DNA from: Thalassobium sp. R2A62
GTDB taxonomy: Bacteria; Pseudomonadota; Alphaproteobacteria; Rhodobacterales; Rhodobacteraceae
Assembly (NCBI RefSeq): GCF_000161835.1
Contig: NZ_GG697169.2
Coordinates: 3,203,829-3,267,828, forward strand
Length of the DNA: 64,000 nt
Reading direction: 5' to 3'
A model generated the notes under the pieces. The model was not told the DNA's origin. It saw only the letters and a list, made by a program, of their open reading frames with translations, and made no database searches. The position numbers were made by a program, and so were the translations under genes. The first letter of the stretch is position 1. Each line of letters opens with the position of its first letter. Shown piece after piece: positions 43,944-50,644 of this stretch.

Positions 43944-44780
43944 TCAACTCTTCCAGAAGGCAGGCGTTGGCGTATCATCAAATCTAGTAACGTTGCGTTG
44001 ATCCAGCAGTTGGGGCACCTGTGCAGGCGTGAGAGCACCACTGACGCGATCCTTACGGAGATAAGTTGCTTCGACCAACGGTGGGATATCGCGGCCTTTA
44101 AACTGGTATAAAGGGGAAAAGTTATTGGCGTGTAGGTGGCACAACACGTGGGTGTCTGTCAACTTGCGCACCGTTGTCGACATTTTGTCGAATTGTGCAC
44201 GGTCAAACACCTGATCCAAGTGGTGAAACTCAACCAAAATAATGCGAAACTGGTTCAGTATTTCATCTGAAACGGTATTAAAAACGTCATATTCAGCTCC
44301 TTCTATATCGATTTGTAACAACAGATCATCGCCTGGCTGCGTATGTGCACTGACCCATCGGTCTAAAGTGATGGTGTTGTCTTTGTTTTCCATTCCTAAA
44401 AATTTTTGCACGAACGTCATGTTAGAAGGCATACCCTTCGGCGGCTCAATCGACGCGTCTGCGAGATAGCAGGCATTCACTCGATTGGACATCTCTAGGT
44501 CGAATCCCAGCGTGTCGGATACACCCGGAGAAAACACTGCACACAGTCCGTCAAGATCGTTCGGCACCAGATACCCGCCGTCTAGGTTGGGACCAATTCG
44601 TACCAGCTCATGCTGTGTTTTGTAAGGTGTAAAGAGCTCAAAGAATTTCTGCACTTCGGACCATGGTACGGCCCCCACTGCCACCGCTTCTTGTGCGATC
44701 AGTGCATTGTTGCGAACCGCATGTGCATTCCGTTTTCGACGGTTGTTTAGTCGCGATAGTATGGCCTTCAACTTCTTCAC
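43944..44780 (-). CDS. FkbM-family methyltransferase
   Basis: A 278-residue SAM-dependent methyltransferase of the FkbM type. The SAM-binding core has DGLCAVFSPGVSDTLGFDLE, DNTITLDRWVSAH and the catalytic-region LLLQIDIEGAEYDVFNT, then ILVEFHHLDQVFDRAQF and LCHLHANNFSPL. Island FkbM genes usually methylate sugars of surface polysaccharide or glycolipid, which fits the neighbouring glycosyltransferase. The start is the GTG at 44780 with GGAGGAA seven bases upstream; the frame is open further upstream without a better ribosome site. The gene is AT-richer than the chromosomal average. Confidence 0.78.
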   Translation of the reverse strand: MKKLKAILSRLNNRRKRNAHAVRNNALIAQEAVAVGAVPWSEVQKFFELFTPYKTQHELVRIGPNLDGGYLVPNDLDGLCAVFSPGVSDTLGFDLEMSNRVNACYLADASIEPPKGMPSNMTFVQKFLGMENKDNTITLDRWVSAHTQPGDDLLLQIDIEGAEYDVFNTVSDEILNQFRIILVEFHHLDQVFDRAQFDKMSTTVRKLTDTHVLCHLHANNFSPLYQFKGRDIPPLVEATYLRKDRVSGALTPAQVPQLLDQRNVTRFDDTPTPAFWKS

Positions 44781-45148
44781 TGCTATTTCCTCCCTGTTTG
44801 TATGTGCAAACTCCTGCCTCGAGAAAACCACACAGTGTATGGGGCTATCGCCCGCCTGCGCCGGAAACCACCATCTCGACGGACCAAAGGCCAGTCATGC
44901 ACTAACTTTCAAATTCAACAATCAGGTGGGGCTGCTCACAGAAGTTAGCTCCAAACGAGTAGATTGATGACAACTAGCCTTATATCCTTTGGTATACAAA
45001 AACACCAAAAGGGTATCATGATGAGTCTTCCCGTTTTAACAGTGAGTATAGAACAAATGAAGACACCGATGATTGACGTGTGTAAACTCTTCCAATTGCG
45101 AATGTCACCCAAGACGTGATCGCAACATCTTTTAAAGGAATTCTGGCT
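44781..45148. other. Gene-free AT-rich interval
   Basis: No gene of normal composition is visible between the divergent FkbM and glycosyltransferase genes. The interval carries the ribosome site of the FkbM gene at its left edge and presumably the promoters of both genes. An imperfect hairpin with CCTTTGGT and ACCAAAAGG arms lies near 44990-45014. I see no operator or remnant that I can name. Confidence 0.35.
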
Positions 45149-46333
45149 GTGTCAGTTATGCTAATTGTTGAGCGCCATCTTCACCACGAAATGGGACACC
45201 ATCCTGGGCAAATCAAGTCAATCGCGGCGTTTAGTAACGCCGATGACATTCATGTTGTGACTTGGTCAGGCTTGAAGCAATTTCCTGCTTCAGCTTTGCC
45301 ATCCAATCGCCGCGAGCACTTGAAAGTTCATTATGTTCTCGAGACTTCATCCGCATTAAAAGAGATCGCTGATGTAGAATCGCTTACGGTGTCTGAGGCC
45401 CAAACGCTAGCTCGGATTGTGTCAGAAAGTGGCGCAACCCGTGATGACGTTATAGTTGTTCCGACTGCGTCTGCTCATGATCTGAGAGTAGCGATTACTC
45501 TGGCAAAAACCGATGGCCCAAAGATTATTTTGCGTATTATAGTGCTCAGAGCTCTTTATGAGCTGTCAGAAGAGCATCGGGATTCTGTTCGCAAGTTTCA
45601 GCTTGATGGCCGTATCCACTTGTCGTGTGAAACGGAAGAAATGCAAGATGCGGCGCGCAGTCAATACAACTTAGCCTGCCACTGTGATTTTATCTTACCG
45701 TGCAATATCTTGCCAGATGATGGAGTATCAGAGAATTTGCGTGGCGCATCGTTTCGAGTTGGTATGTTGGGCGGCCAGCGTCGGGAAAAAGGAAGCCGCC
45801 GGCTACGCAGCTTTGTAAGAGCCATTCGCACCCAAAGTCGAAAGATGAATTCGCCACCAAAAGTGACACTAGTCGTCCAAACAACGCCTAAAAAGAAGCC
45901 GATGAGAACTCTAATCACACTAAAAATTTTGTTGTGTGCAAAAATCTTACCGGGCTATCCAAACGTCGAAATGCTCTGGGGCGCACAGTCTAGCAAAGAC
46001 TTCCACAGTGTCTTATGCGGACTAGATTGCGTTCTGCTCCCTTATGAGCTCGATCGATATACCACCAGCGGGTCAGGCATGATTATTGATGCGGTCAACG
46101 CTGCTCTCCCTGTTATCCGAACGCGCGGAATGGCGATGGCAAAATGCCTGTCGTTCGGAAATGGGATTGAAGCAACATCTGATGATGAATTTGCCAAGGC
46201 GATCTTAGACATGGCCGCTAACCCCGCACCCTATAATGCGGCTACACAACAGGCCCGGATAGCAATGCACGCCCGTTATGCTAAATTCCCATTTTGTCCG
46301 TCGTCAGAGTTTTTGGCACCAAAGGCCGCGTAA
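45149..46333 (+). CDS. GT-B-type glycosyltransferase
   Basis: A 394-residue protein of glycosyltransferase GT-B character, although its catalytic family is not obvious. It begins VSVMLIVERHLHHEMGHHPG, the middle has a Rossmann-like half with VVPTASAHDLRVAITLA, and the C-terminal half has PNVEMLWGAQSSKDFHSVLC, then CVLLPYELDRYTTSGSGMII, the usual donor-binding region. GTG 45149 follows AAGGA; ATG 45158 is an alternative. GC is lower than in core genes. It probably builds a surface polysaccharide with the FkbM enzyme. Confidence 0.65.
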   Translation: MSVMLIVERHLHHEMGHHPGQIKSIAAFSNADDIHVVTWSGLKQFPASALPSNRREHLKVHYVLETSSALKEIADVESLTVSEAQTLARIVSESGATRDDVIVVPTASAHDLRVAITLAKTDGPKIILRIIVLRALYELSEEHRDSVRKFQLDGRIHLSCETEEMQDAARSQYNLACHCDFILPCNILPDDGVSENLRGASFRVGMLGGQRREKGSRRLRSFVRAIRTQSRKMNSPPKVTLVVQTTPKKKPMRTLITLKILLCAKILPGYPNVEMLWGAQSSKDFHSVLCGLDCVLLPYELDRYTTSGSGMIIDAVNAALPVIRTRGMAMAKCLSFGNGIEATSDDEFAKAILDMAANPAPYNAATQQARIAMHARYAKFPFCPSSEFLAPKAA

Positions 46334-46351
46334 ACTAAGAGAGAGTTTGTC

Positions 46352-46484
46352 TCATCTGGTTGGTTTGATTACCCGGCGCGTTGGCGGTGATGCAAGCGGC
46401 GCGTTTCGTTTGATCCTTTCCCTTTGTTGTAGAATGACTTTGTCGCGTCCGAAGTAGACGTCGGCGGGTGTGAAGTTGCGGCAG
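46352..46484 (-). pseudogene. Fragment of an IS3-type transposase (OrfB C terminus)
   Basis: On the minus strand the sequence reads FTPADVYFGRDKVILQQRER, the conserved C-terminal end of IS3/IS481-type integrases (RYHESLNNLTPADVYFGR is the usual form). A one-base shift then gives TRRLHHRQRAG, matching the expected ending. No start or catalytic core remains, so it is debris between the glycosyltransferase gene and the next pseudogene. Confidence 0.55.
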
Positions 46485-46589
46485 GTTGAAGTTTTGATCG
46501 AGCAATGCATGCCTCGGATTAACGCAATCAGACAGATCAGCGTTACTGACCAAACGTATTATCGCTAGAAGAAGAAATAAGGCGGAAGC

Positions 46590-47092
46590 ATGTCCAATTT
46601 GAAGGCTAGGCAGCTATTTTGTGCGACGTTTGCGAGTAAATCCATGCAACCTGCGGCGGACCGTGTCGGGCAGCAGGCTGCGAATATGGGGGTATTTGAT
46701 GATTTCAAACGCTATGACGAGACGATGTTGGACAGCGACTTCCTGTCTCGCTTTGGAAGCAAAATACACAATAATGTGCGCGGGTTCGGCTATTGGTGCT
46801 GGAAGCCGCAGACCGCCCTGCAAACTCTTGCGCAGATGAGCGAGGGGGGGTGCTGGTTTACGTCGATGCGGGCTGCCACCTTAACGTAGGTGGCTTGCAT
46901 CGCCTTGGTGAATACGTGCAAAAGCTGACCCCTGATGCCCCGATACTGGCATTTAAATATAATAATGCAAGTCAGGATGAGGCAATACGTACACGATACA
47001 TACCGGATTGGTCGAACAGAGATTGGACCAAAGAGGATTTGTTCATAGCCAAAAAATATCCAGCAGAATATCAATCACCACACCCGCTCTAG
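46590..47092 (+). pseudogene. Frameshifted surface-polysaccharide synthesis gene
   Basis: The first frame (46590-46889) gives FCATFASKSMQPAADRVGQQ, then YDETMLDSDFLSRFGSKIHN and RGFGYWCWKPQTALQTLAQM. The sense then passes to the -1 frame after seven Gs at 46844-46850, continuing GVLVYVDAGCHLNVGG and PDWSNRDWTKEDLFIAKKYP. This is the N-terminal half of a capsular/glycan synthesis protein of the type with YWCWKP and VDAGCHLN. The C-terminal half is missing and the element at 47122 follows, so the gene is inactive, probably by both the G-run slip and truncation. Confidence 0.6.
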
Positions 47093-47121
47093 ATACGGGA
47101 TCGATAGATGCCCTTTCCAGA

Positions 47122-47790
47122 TGTGGAGTAGCCCCCTGAAAGTGGTCCACCATCTGTGATAGTTTTGTCCCGCAAACTGGAGGATCAGCGGTGGGTGGAG
47201 AGCGAGAGAAGCCCGAAGAGATAGTATCGAAGCTTCAGCAAGTTAAAGTTCTGCAAGGGCAAGGGATGACGATAGCGGATGCGGTGCGTCAGATCGGCGT
47301 GACGCAACAGACGTTCTATCGATAGAGGAAACTGTATGGTGGGATGGGTCGGTCTCAGCTCAAGCGTCTGAAGGAGCTTGAGAAGGTGAACCAACGGCCG
47401 CGGCGGGCGATATCCGATCTGACATTGGACAAGCTCATATTGACCAAAGCTGCGAGGGAAAACCAAACATCATTCGAGTTGATAATGGCCCCGAATACAT
47501 CAGTGGAAAGTTGATGGAATGGGCTGAGAAGCAGAGCGTTAGGCTGGAACACATTCAGCCCCGCAAGCCCCAGCAGAATGCCTATATCGAGCGTTACAGC
47601 CGCACCGTTCGCGGCGAATAGTTGAGCCAATACATCTTTGAAACCATCGAGGATGGCAACGGAATGGCTCTGGACTTACAACAACGAGCGACCCAATGTG
47701 GGCATCGGCGGCATAACCCCGCCATGAAGCTGAAAACAGCCGCCTGAACTCTACGGCTGGATCCCATTAAAAATGGGGGGATTACCTAAC
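47122..47790 (+). mobile_element. Deleted IS3-family element
   Basis: A 669-bp remnant of an element normally about 1.2-1.3 kb. The left end near 47122 contains TAGCCCCCTGAAAGTGGTCC, and the right end near 47761-47790 contains ATTAAAAATGGGGGGATTAC, which form imperfect terminal inverted repeats. OrfA and the end of OrfB lie between, with an internal deletion near 47465. The same right end recurs in opposite orientation at 49991. Confidence 0.7.
47191..47747 (+). pseudogene. IS3-family transposase, OrfA and OrfB remnants
   Basis: GTG 47191 opens OrfA (EREKPEEIVSKLQQVKVLQG, then ADAVRQIGVTQQTFYR), which is stopped by TAG where the usual Trp of RWRKLYGG stands, then resumes as KLYGGMGRSQLKRLKELEK. 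After AISDLTLDKLILTKAAREN the sequence jumps directly to the end of the DDE integrase (IIRVDNGPEYISGKLMEWAE, then PQQNAYIERYSRTVRGE) with another stop. The OrfB end GIGGITPAMKLKTAA is also shifted by one base. Several independent lesions show it is dead. Confidence 0.75.
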
Positions 47791-47843
47791 TATCAAGGAT
47801 TCTTCTATTTTAAGCTATAAGGTGATAGGGAGTGAGAAGAAAA

Positions 47844-48788
47844 ATGATCAAGTCTAGATTAAAGAAATGGGTTAGGCCCTATATTAAAGCCTACAAACAC
47901 TTTCTTCATTACAATGAGTTGATGAGCTTCTATTGGCCAGTCTTGAGCGAAAATAATGATGACGATTTCAAGGATTTTTGCAATCTATTTACCTTTTACT
48001 TATGTGCCTACTGTCCCTCAAATATTCAGCAATCTCACCCAACTAAGTCCGATTGGTTCGGCTCCCATCATAACGCAAAATTAATCCGATTATTGCTGTT
48101 AGACCGTGGTAACAAGAACCTTTTTGAAGGTATTATGGCGGCCTTTGCAGCTTATAAAGAATTGGATAACAAAACGTTTCTAGAGGAGGTTATCGCAAGG
48201 GCCTTTGTCGAAGGTCACCCAGGTGTTAGCCGAACGTCAAACCTTTTTCGTACAGTCCAATTTTTTGCAACTCATCAATCAGACACCTTTATTTGCCATG
48301 GAATCGAGAGTTTGGAAAAATTTAGTGATGATCCAGTGGCAAGATTCCCACCAGTTGATAGCATGCAGGACTTAAGTATTTCGCAAAATGGTCTATTCTA
48401 CGCAATCGAAACTGATCGCCTGCCCTTGATCAATTGTGCATCAACCCATTCGATAAAAAATCCATGGGATTATTGTAAAGGAGTGATCCCAAAGTCAATA
48501 TTCCAAGATCTTAAAGGGAAAGTTCTACTTGCACCTGACCGAGATCATTTTTATGCTGAAAGTGATATTTCAATTGACGACTGGTGCTTTGTGTATTTTA
48601 GAAAGGCCCGAAGAAAAGGTGTGGATTTTGACATTAATCTGATGCGTCAAAAAATTTCAGAAATTAGAAGTAGTAAAATTCGTATTATTGAATTCGAAAC
48701 TCTTCAGGCATTCTTGCGACTATTGGCTTTGCTACAGCAGAAATTTGAAATGTTTGAATTAATGAATAACCAGTTTCATCAAGAATAA
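47844..48788 (+). CDS. AT-rich gene of unknown function
   Basis: A 314-residue soluble protein with no signal peptide or transmembrane segments, very AT-rich compared with the rest of the window. The start at ATG 47844 (MIKSRLKKWVRPYIKAYKHF) follows GGGAGTGAG. Aromatic and charged stretches such as YNELMSFYWPVLSENNDDDF, TSNLFRTVQFFATHQSDTF and AESDISIDDWCFVYFRKARR do not bring any family to mind. It is between two insertion-sequence remnants in the island. A surface-glycan or phage-defence role is possible from position only, and I assign none. Confidence 0.55.
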   Translation: MIKSRLKKWVRPYIKAYKHFLHYNELMSFYWPVLSENNDDDFKDFCNLFTFYLCAYCPSNIQQSHPTKSDWFGSHHNAKLIRLLLLDRGNKNLFEGIMAAFAAYKELDNKTFLEEVIARAFVEGHPGVSRTSNLFRTVQFFATHQSDTFICHGIESLEKFSDDPVARFPPVDSMQDLSISQNGLFYAIETDRLPLINCASTHSIKNPWDYCKGVIPKSIFQDLKGKVLLAPDRDHFYAESDISIDDWCFVYFRKARRKGVDFDINLMRQKISEIRSSKIRIIEFETLQAFLRLLALLQQKFEMFELMNNQFHQE

Positions 48789-48844
48789 GAATAATGATCT
48801 TGTCGCGAGGTATTTTCAGAACAAATCGTCAGGAGCGAGCAGGG

Positions 48845-48927
48845 TGAGGCTTTTTTTCGGAAATCGTCTCTTGCGAGGATTCACGGCTTGATTCCAGCGT
48901 GCTAGTTGGCGTTTATGAGTAGCCGGA
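48845..48927 (+). other. Left end of a second, diverged IS5-type element
   Basis: The segment AGGCTTTTTTTCGGAAATCG and then GATTCACGGCTTGATTCCAG, TTGGCGTTTATGAGTAGCCG aligns, with roughly 70% identity, to the left end and first codons of the IS5 element that starts at 48928 (GATTCATCTCATGAATCCAG, TGGCGGTCATGAGCAGCTGG). It ends exactly where the intact IS5 begins. It looks like a related IS5 interrupted by insertion of the other near its start codon; no other part of it is found. Confidence 0.5.
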
Positions 48928-49980
48928 GGCTTTGTCGCACAAATCGGCTTGATCTGGGATTCATCTCATGAATCCAGCTTGATAGCTGGCGGTCATGAGC
49001 AGCTGGACTCCGACGACATACAAGTCCCAGAACTGGGCAGAGTATAACCCTTCACTGAAGAAGCGAGGATCGCTTTCGATCTGGTTTGACCCGAAGATGG
49101 TGTGGGAGGCTGCACCGTCCGGTCGACGCGGACGCCAGCAAGCTTATAGCGATGCGGCGGTACAGGCCTGTCTGACCTTCAAGATCCTGTTCGGGTTGCC
49201 CCTGCGACAGACCAAAGGGTTTGTAACGAGCCTTCTGAAACTCGTTGGGTTGGACTGGTCTGTCCCAGATTGCAGCACCCTGTGCCGGCGACAACGAACC
49301 CTGTCCGTTGCCATTCCCTACAGTGGCTCGGCAGGACCATTGCACCTGCTTATCGACAGCACGGGTATCAAGGCTGAAGGGGAAGGTGAGTGGAATGCCC
49401 GCAAGCACGGCGGTTCTAAACGCCGCCTGTGGTGCAAGATACATATCGGGATTGATGAGCAAACGCTGGAGATCCGTGCCGTCGAGATCACGAGTAGCAG
49501 TATCGGGGATGCGTCCATTCTGTCAGACCTGCTCAACCAAATCCCACCGGAGCAAGAACTCGGCAGCGTTACAGCCGACGGAGCATAAGACACACGCAAA
49601 TGTCACGATGCGATTGCTGCCCGAGATGCCCGCGCCGTCATACCGCCGCGCAAGAATGCCAAATTATGGAAGCCCTACCCCCCGGGGCCAGAGCGCGCAA
49701 CGAAGCTGTGAGAGCTTCAAAGTATCTAGGCCGCGCATTGTGGCGACAGGTGACCGGATACCACCGCAGAAGCCGTGTCGAGGCCAAGATGCATTGTGTG
49801 AAGTTACTCGGTCAGCGTCTCTCAGCGCGCGACTTTGATCGGCAGGTTGCAGAGATCCAAATCTGCGCTGTGATCCTAAACGCCTTCACAGCGCTTGGCA
49901 TACCAAGTACCGTTGCTAAAGGCTAAATCCGTCTGGGGTAAGGAGAAGAACGGCCTAAGACCGATTTGTGCAACAAAGCC
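48928..49980 (+). mobile_element. IS5-family element with broken transposase
   Basis: About 1.05 kb flanked by inverted repeats GGCTTTGTCGCACAAATCGG (48928 onward) and the complementary CCGATTTGTGCAACAAAGCC (49961-49980). The length and the DDE protein of the IS5 group fit. No clear target duplication is visible at the edges. It is inserted in older IS debris and is not itself interrupted, but its gene has a stop and a frameshift. Confidence 0.75.
48995..49926 (+). pseudogene. IS5-family transposase with nonsense and frameshift
   Basis: The frame from 48995 gives SWTPTTYKSQNWAEYNPSLK, SGRRGRQQAYSDAAVQACLT and the DDE region ending GSVTADGA, where a TAA (49586-49588) replaces the usual Tyr of DGAYDTRKCHDA. 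The reading continues DTRKCHDAIAARDARAVIPP, then shifts near the C/G run at about 49680 into a frame that gives NEAVRASKYLGRALW and VEAKMHCVKLLGQRLSARDF. Both lesions would inactivate it. The rest of the coding sequence is well preserved, so the damage may be recent. Confidence 0.75.
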
Positions 49981-49990
49981 CTGTCCATTG

Positions 49991-50095
49991 GGTAATCCCC
50001 CCATTTTTAATGGGTCTAGCCGTAGAATTTACGCAGCTGCTTTTGGTTTCATTGCGGGTGTGATGCCGCCGACACCCATCGACATACCCTTGATC
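49991..50095 (-). mobile_element. Inverted copy of the IS3-type right end
   Basis: On the minus strand the sequence ends CCATTAAAAATGGGGGGATT, identical to the right end at 47764-47783, and upstream of that it encodes MGVGGITPAMKPKAAA, matching the OrfB end GIGGITPAMKLKTAA. The two copies face each other across 47.8-50.0 kb. Junction with the truncated gene on its right is at about 50080-50095. Confidence 0.65.
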
Positions 50096-50350
50096 GCGTC
50101 CCTGTTGCTCACCTAGACGGAACCCTGCTTCGAAAGCTTGTTCGATTGTCTGGAGTTCTTCAGTCTCTTCGTGCGACAGCAGTCGGAAGTTCTCGGAGTA
50201 CACAGTGCAGAAGTGCTTGTTGCCTTCTTGCTCATCGACCAGCACCTCGAACTGTTCATCATCGGCTTGAATGACTGTTCCTCGAAACGGTCCAACACCG
50301 TGGAACTCTGCGATCACAACACGGTCTTCTTCTCTGAAAGTATGGTCCAA
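50092..50350 (-). pseudogene. Small island protein truncated by IS sequence
   Basis: The ATG at 50350 opens MDHTFREEDRVVIAEFHGVG, then GPFRGTVIQADDEQFEVLVD, a KOW/SH3-like beta arrangement, then helical LLSHEETEELQTIEQAFEAG and GEQQGRDQG. At about 50092 the frame runs into the IS3 fragment and continues only as fused transposase noise to 49955. I recognise no family; the native C terminus is lost. It was probably original cargo of the island at its att-distal end. Confidence 0.5.
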
Positions 50351-50403
50351 AACTGTCTCCTTGGTTGTTGCGAAAACAATGCCCAGAGTGATTCAGTAGA
50401 ATT

Positions 50404-50440
50404 CGTCGGTTTTTGACGATTCGCAGCCAGTTTTTGACGC
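50404..50440 (-). repeat. Putative integrase arm sites at the right end
   Basis: TTTTTGACG occurs at 50410-50418 and 50431-50439, 21 bases (two helical turns) apart. The second lies in GCCAGTTTTTGACG (50426-50439), the exact reverse complement of the unit at 43643-43656. Placement just inside the right attachment repeat supports an integrase-binding role, which is inferred. Confidence 0.45.
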
Positions 50441-50545
50441 TCGGTCAGTTCTTTTTCGTGGTGTTACGGGGTTCCTGACGAGGTTGTTTTTGAATTTTGC
50501 GTCCTAGATGTTTGTTTAAAAATAAATACTTACAGGCTGGTTTGG

Positions 50546-50564
50546 TTCCCGCTACCCGCTCCAG
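50546..50564 (+). repeat. Right attachment repeat (att core copy)
   Basis: TTCCCGCTACCCGCTCCAG, identical to the tRNA-Gly 3' end at 43421-43439 and in the same orientation. The preceding bases GGTTTGG differ from the tRNA T arm, so this is only the 3' copy produced by integration. Core genes resume after it. Confidence 0.85.
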
Positions 50565-50644
50565 TCTTTCCCACACGCCGTCTCTTGTCCTGCCTCAGGT
50601 GGCGCTTTATGTCCCCAAGTGTGAGTGACACGGAACGGAAGTTA

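Larger units (their letters stand above)
43421..50564. mobile_element. Decayed genomic island integrated in tRNA-Gly
   Basis: A segment of about 7.1 kb bounded by a 19-bp direct repeat, TTCCCGCTACCCGCTCCAG, at 43421-43439 (within the tRNA gene) and 50546-50564. It holds an integrase stump next to the tRNA, oppositely oriented repeats resembling integrase arm sites just inside both ends, AT-richer cell-surface glycan genes, and many broken insertion sequences. Chromosomal GC-rich genes resume immediately outside both repeats. The integrase is truncated, so the island is probably no longer able to excise by itself. Confidence 0.85.

Noticed and set aside
43421-50564. A phage-defence island with a recognisable system
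   Set aside because: No restriction, CRISPR, toxin-antitoxin or other defence gene could be recognised between the att repeats. The identified cargo is glycan synthesis plus one unknown gene, so a defence role is not claimed.
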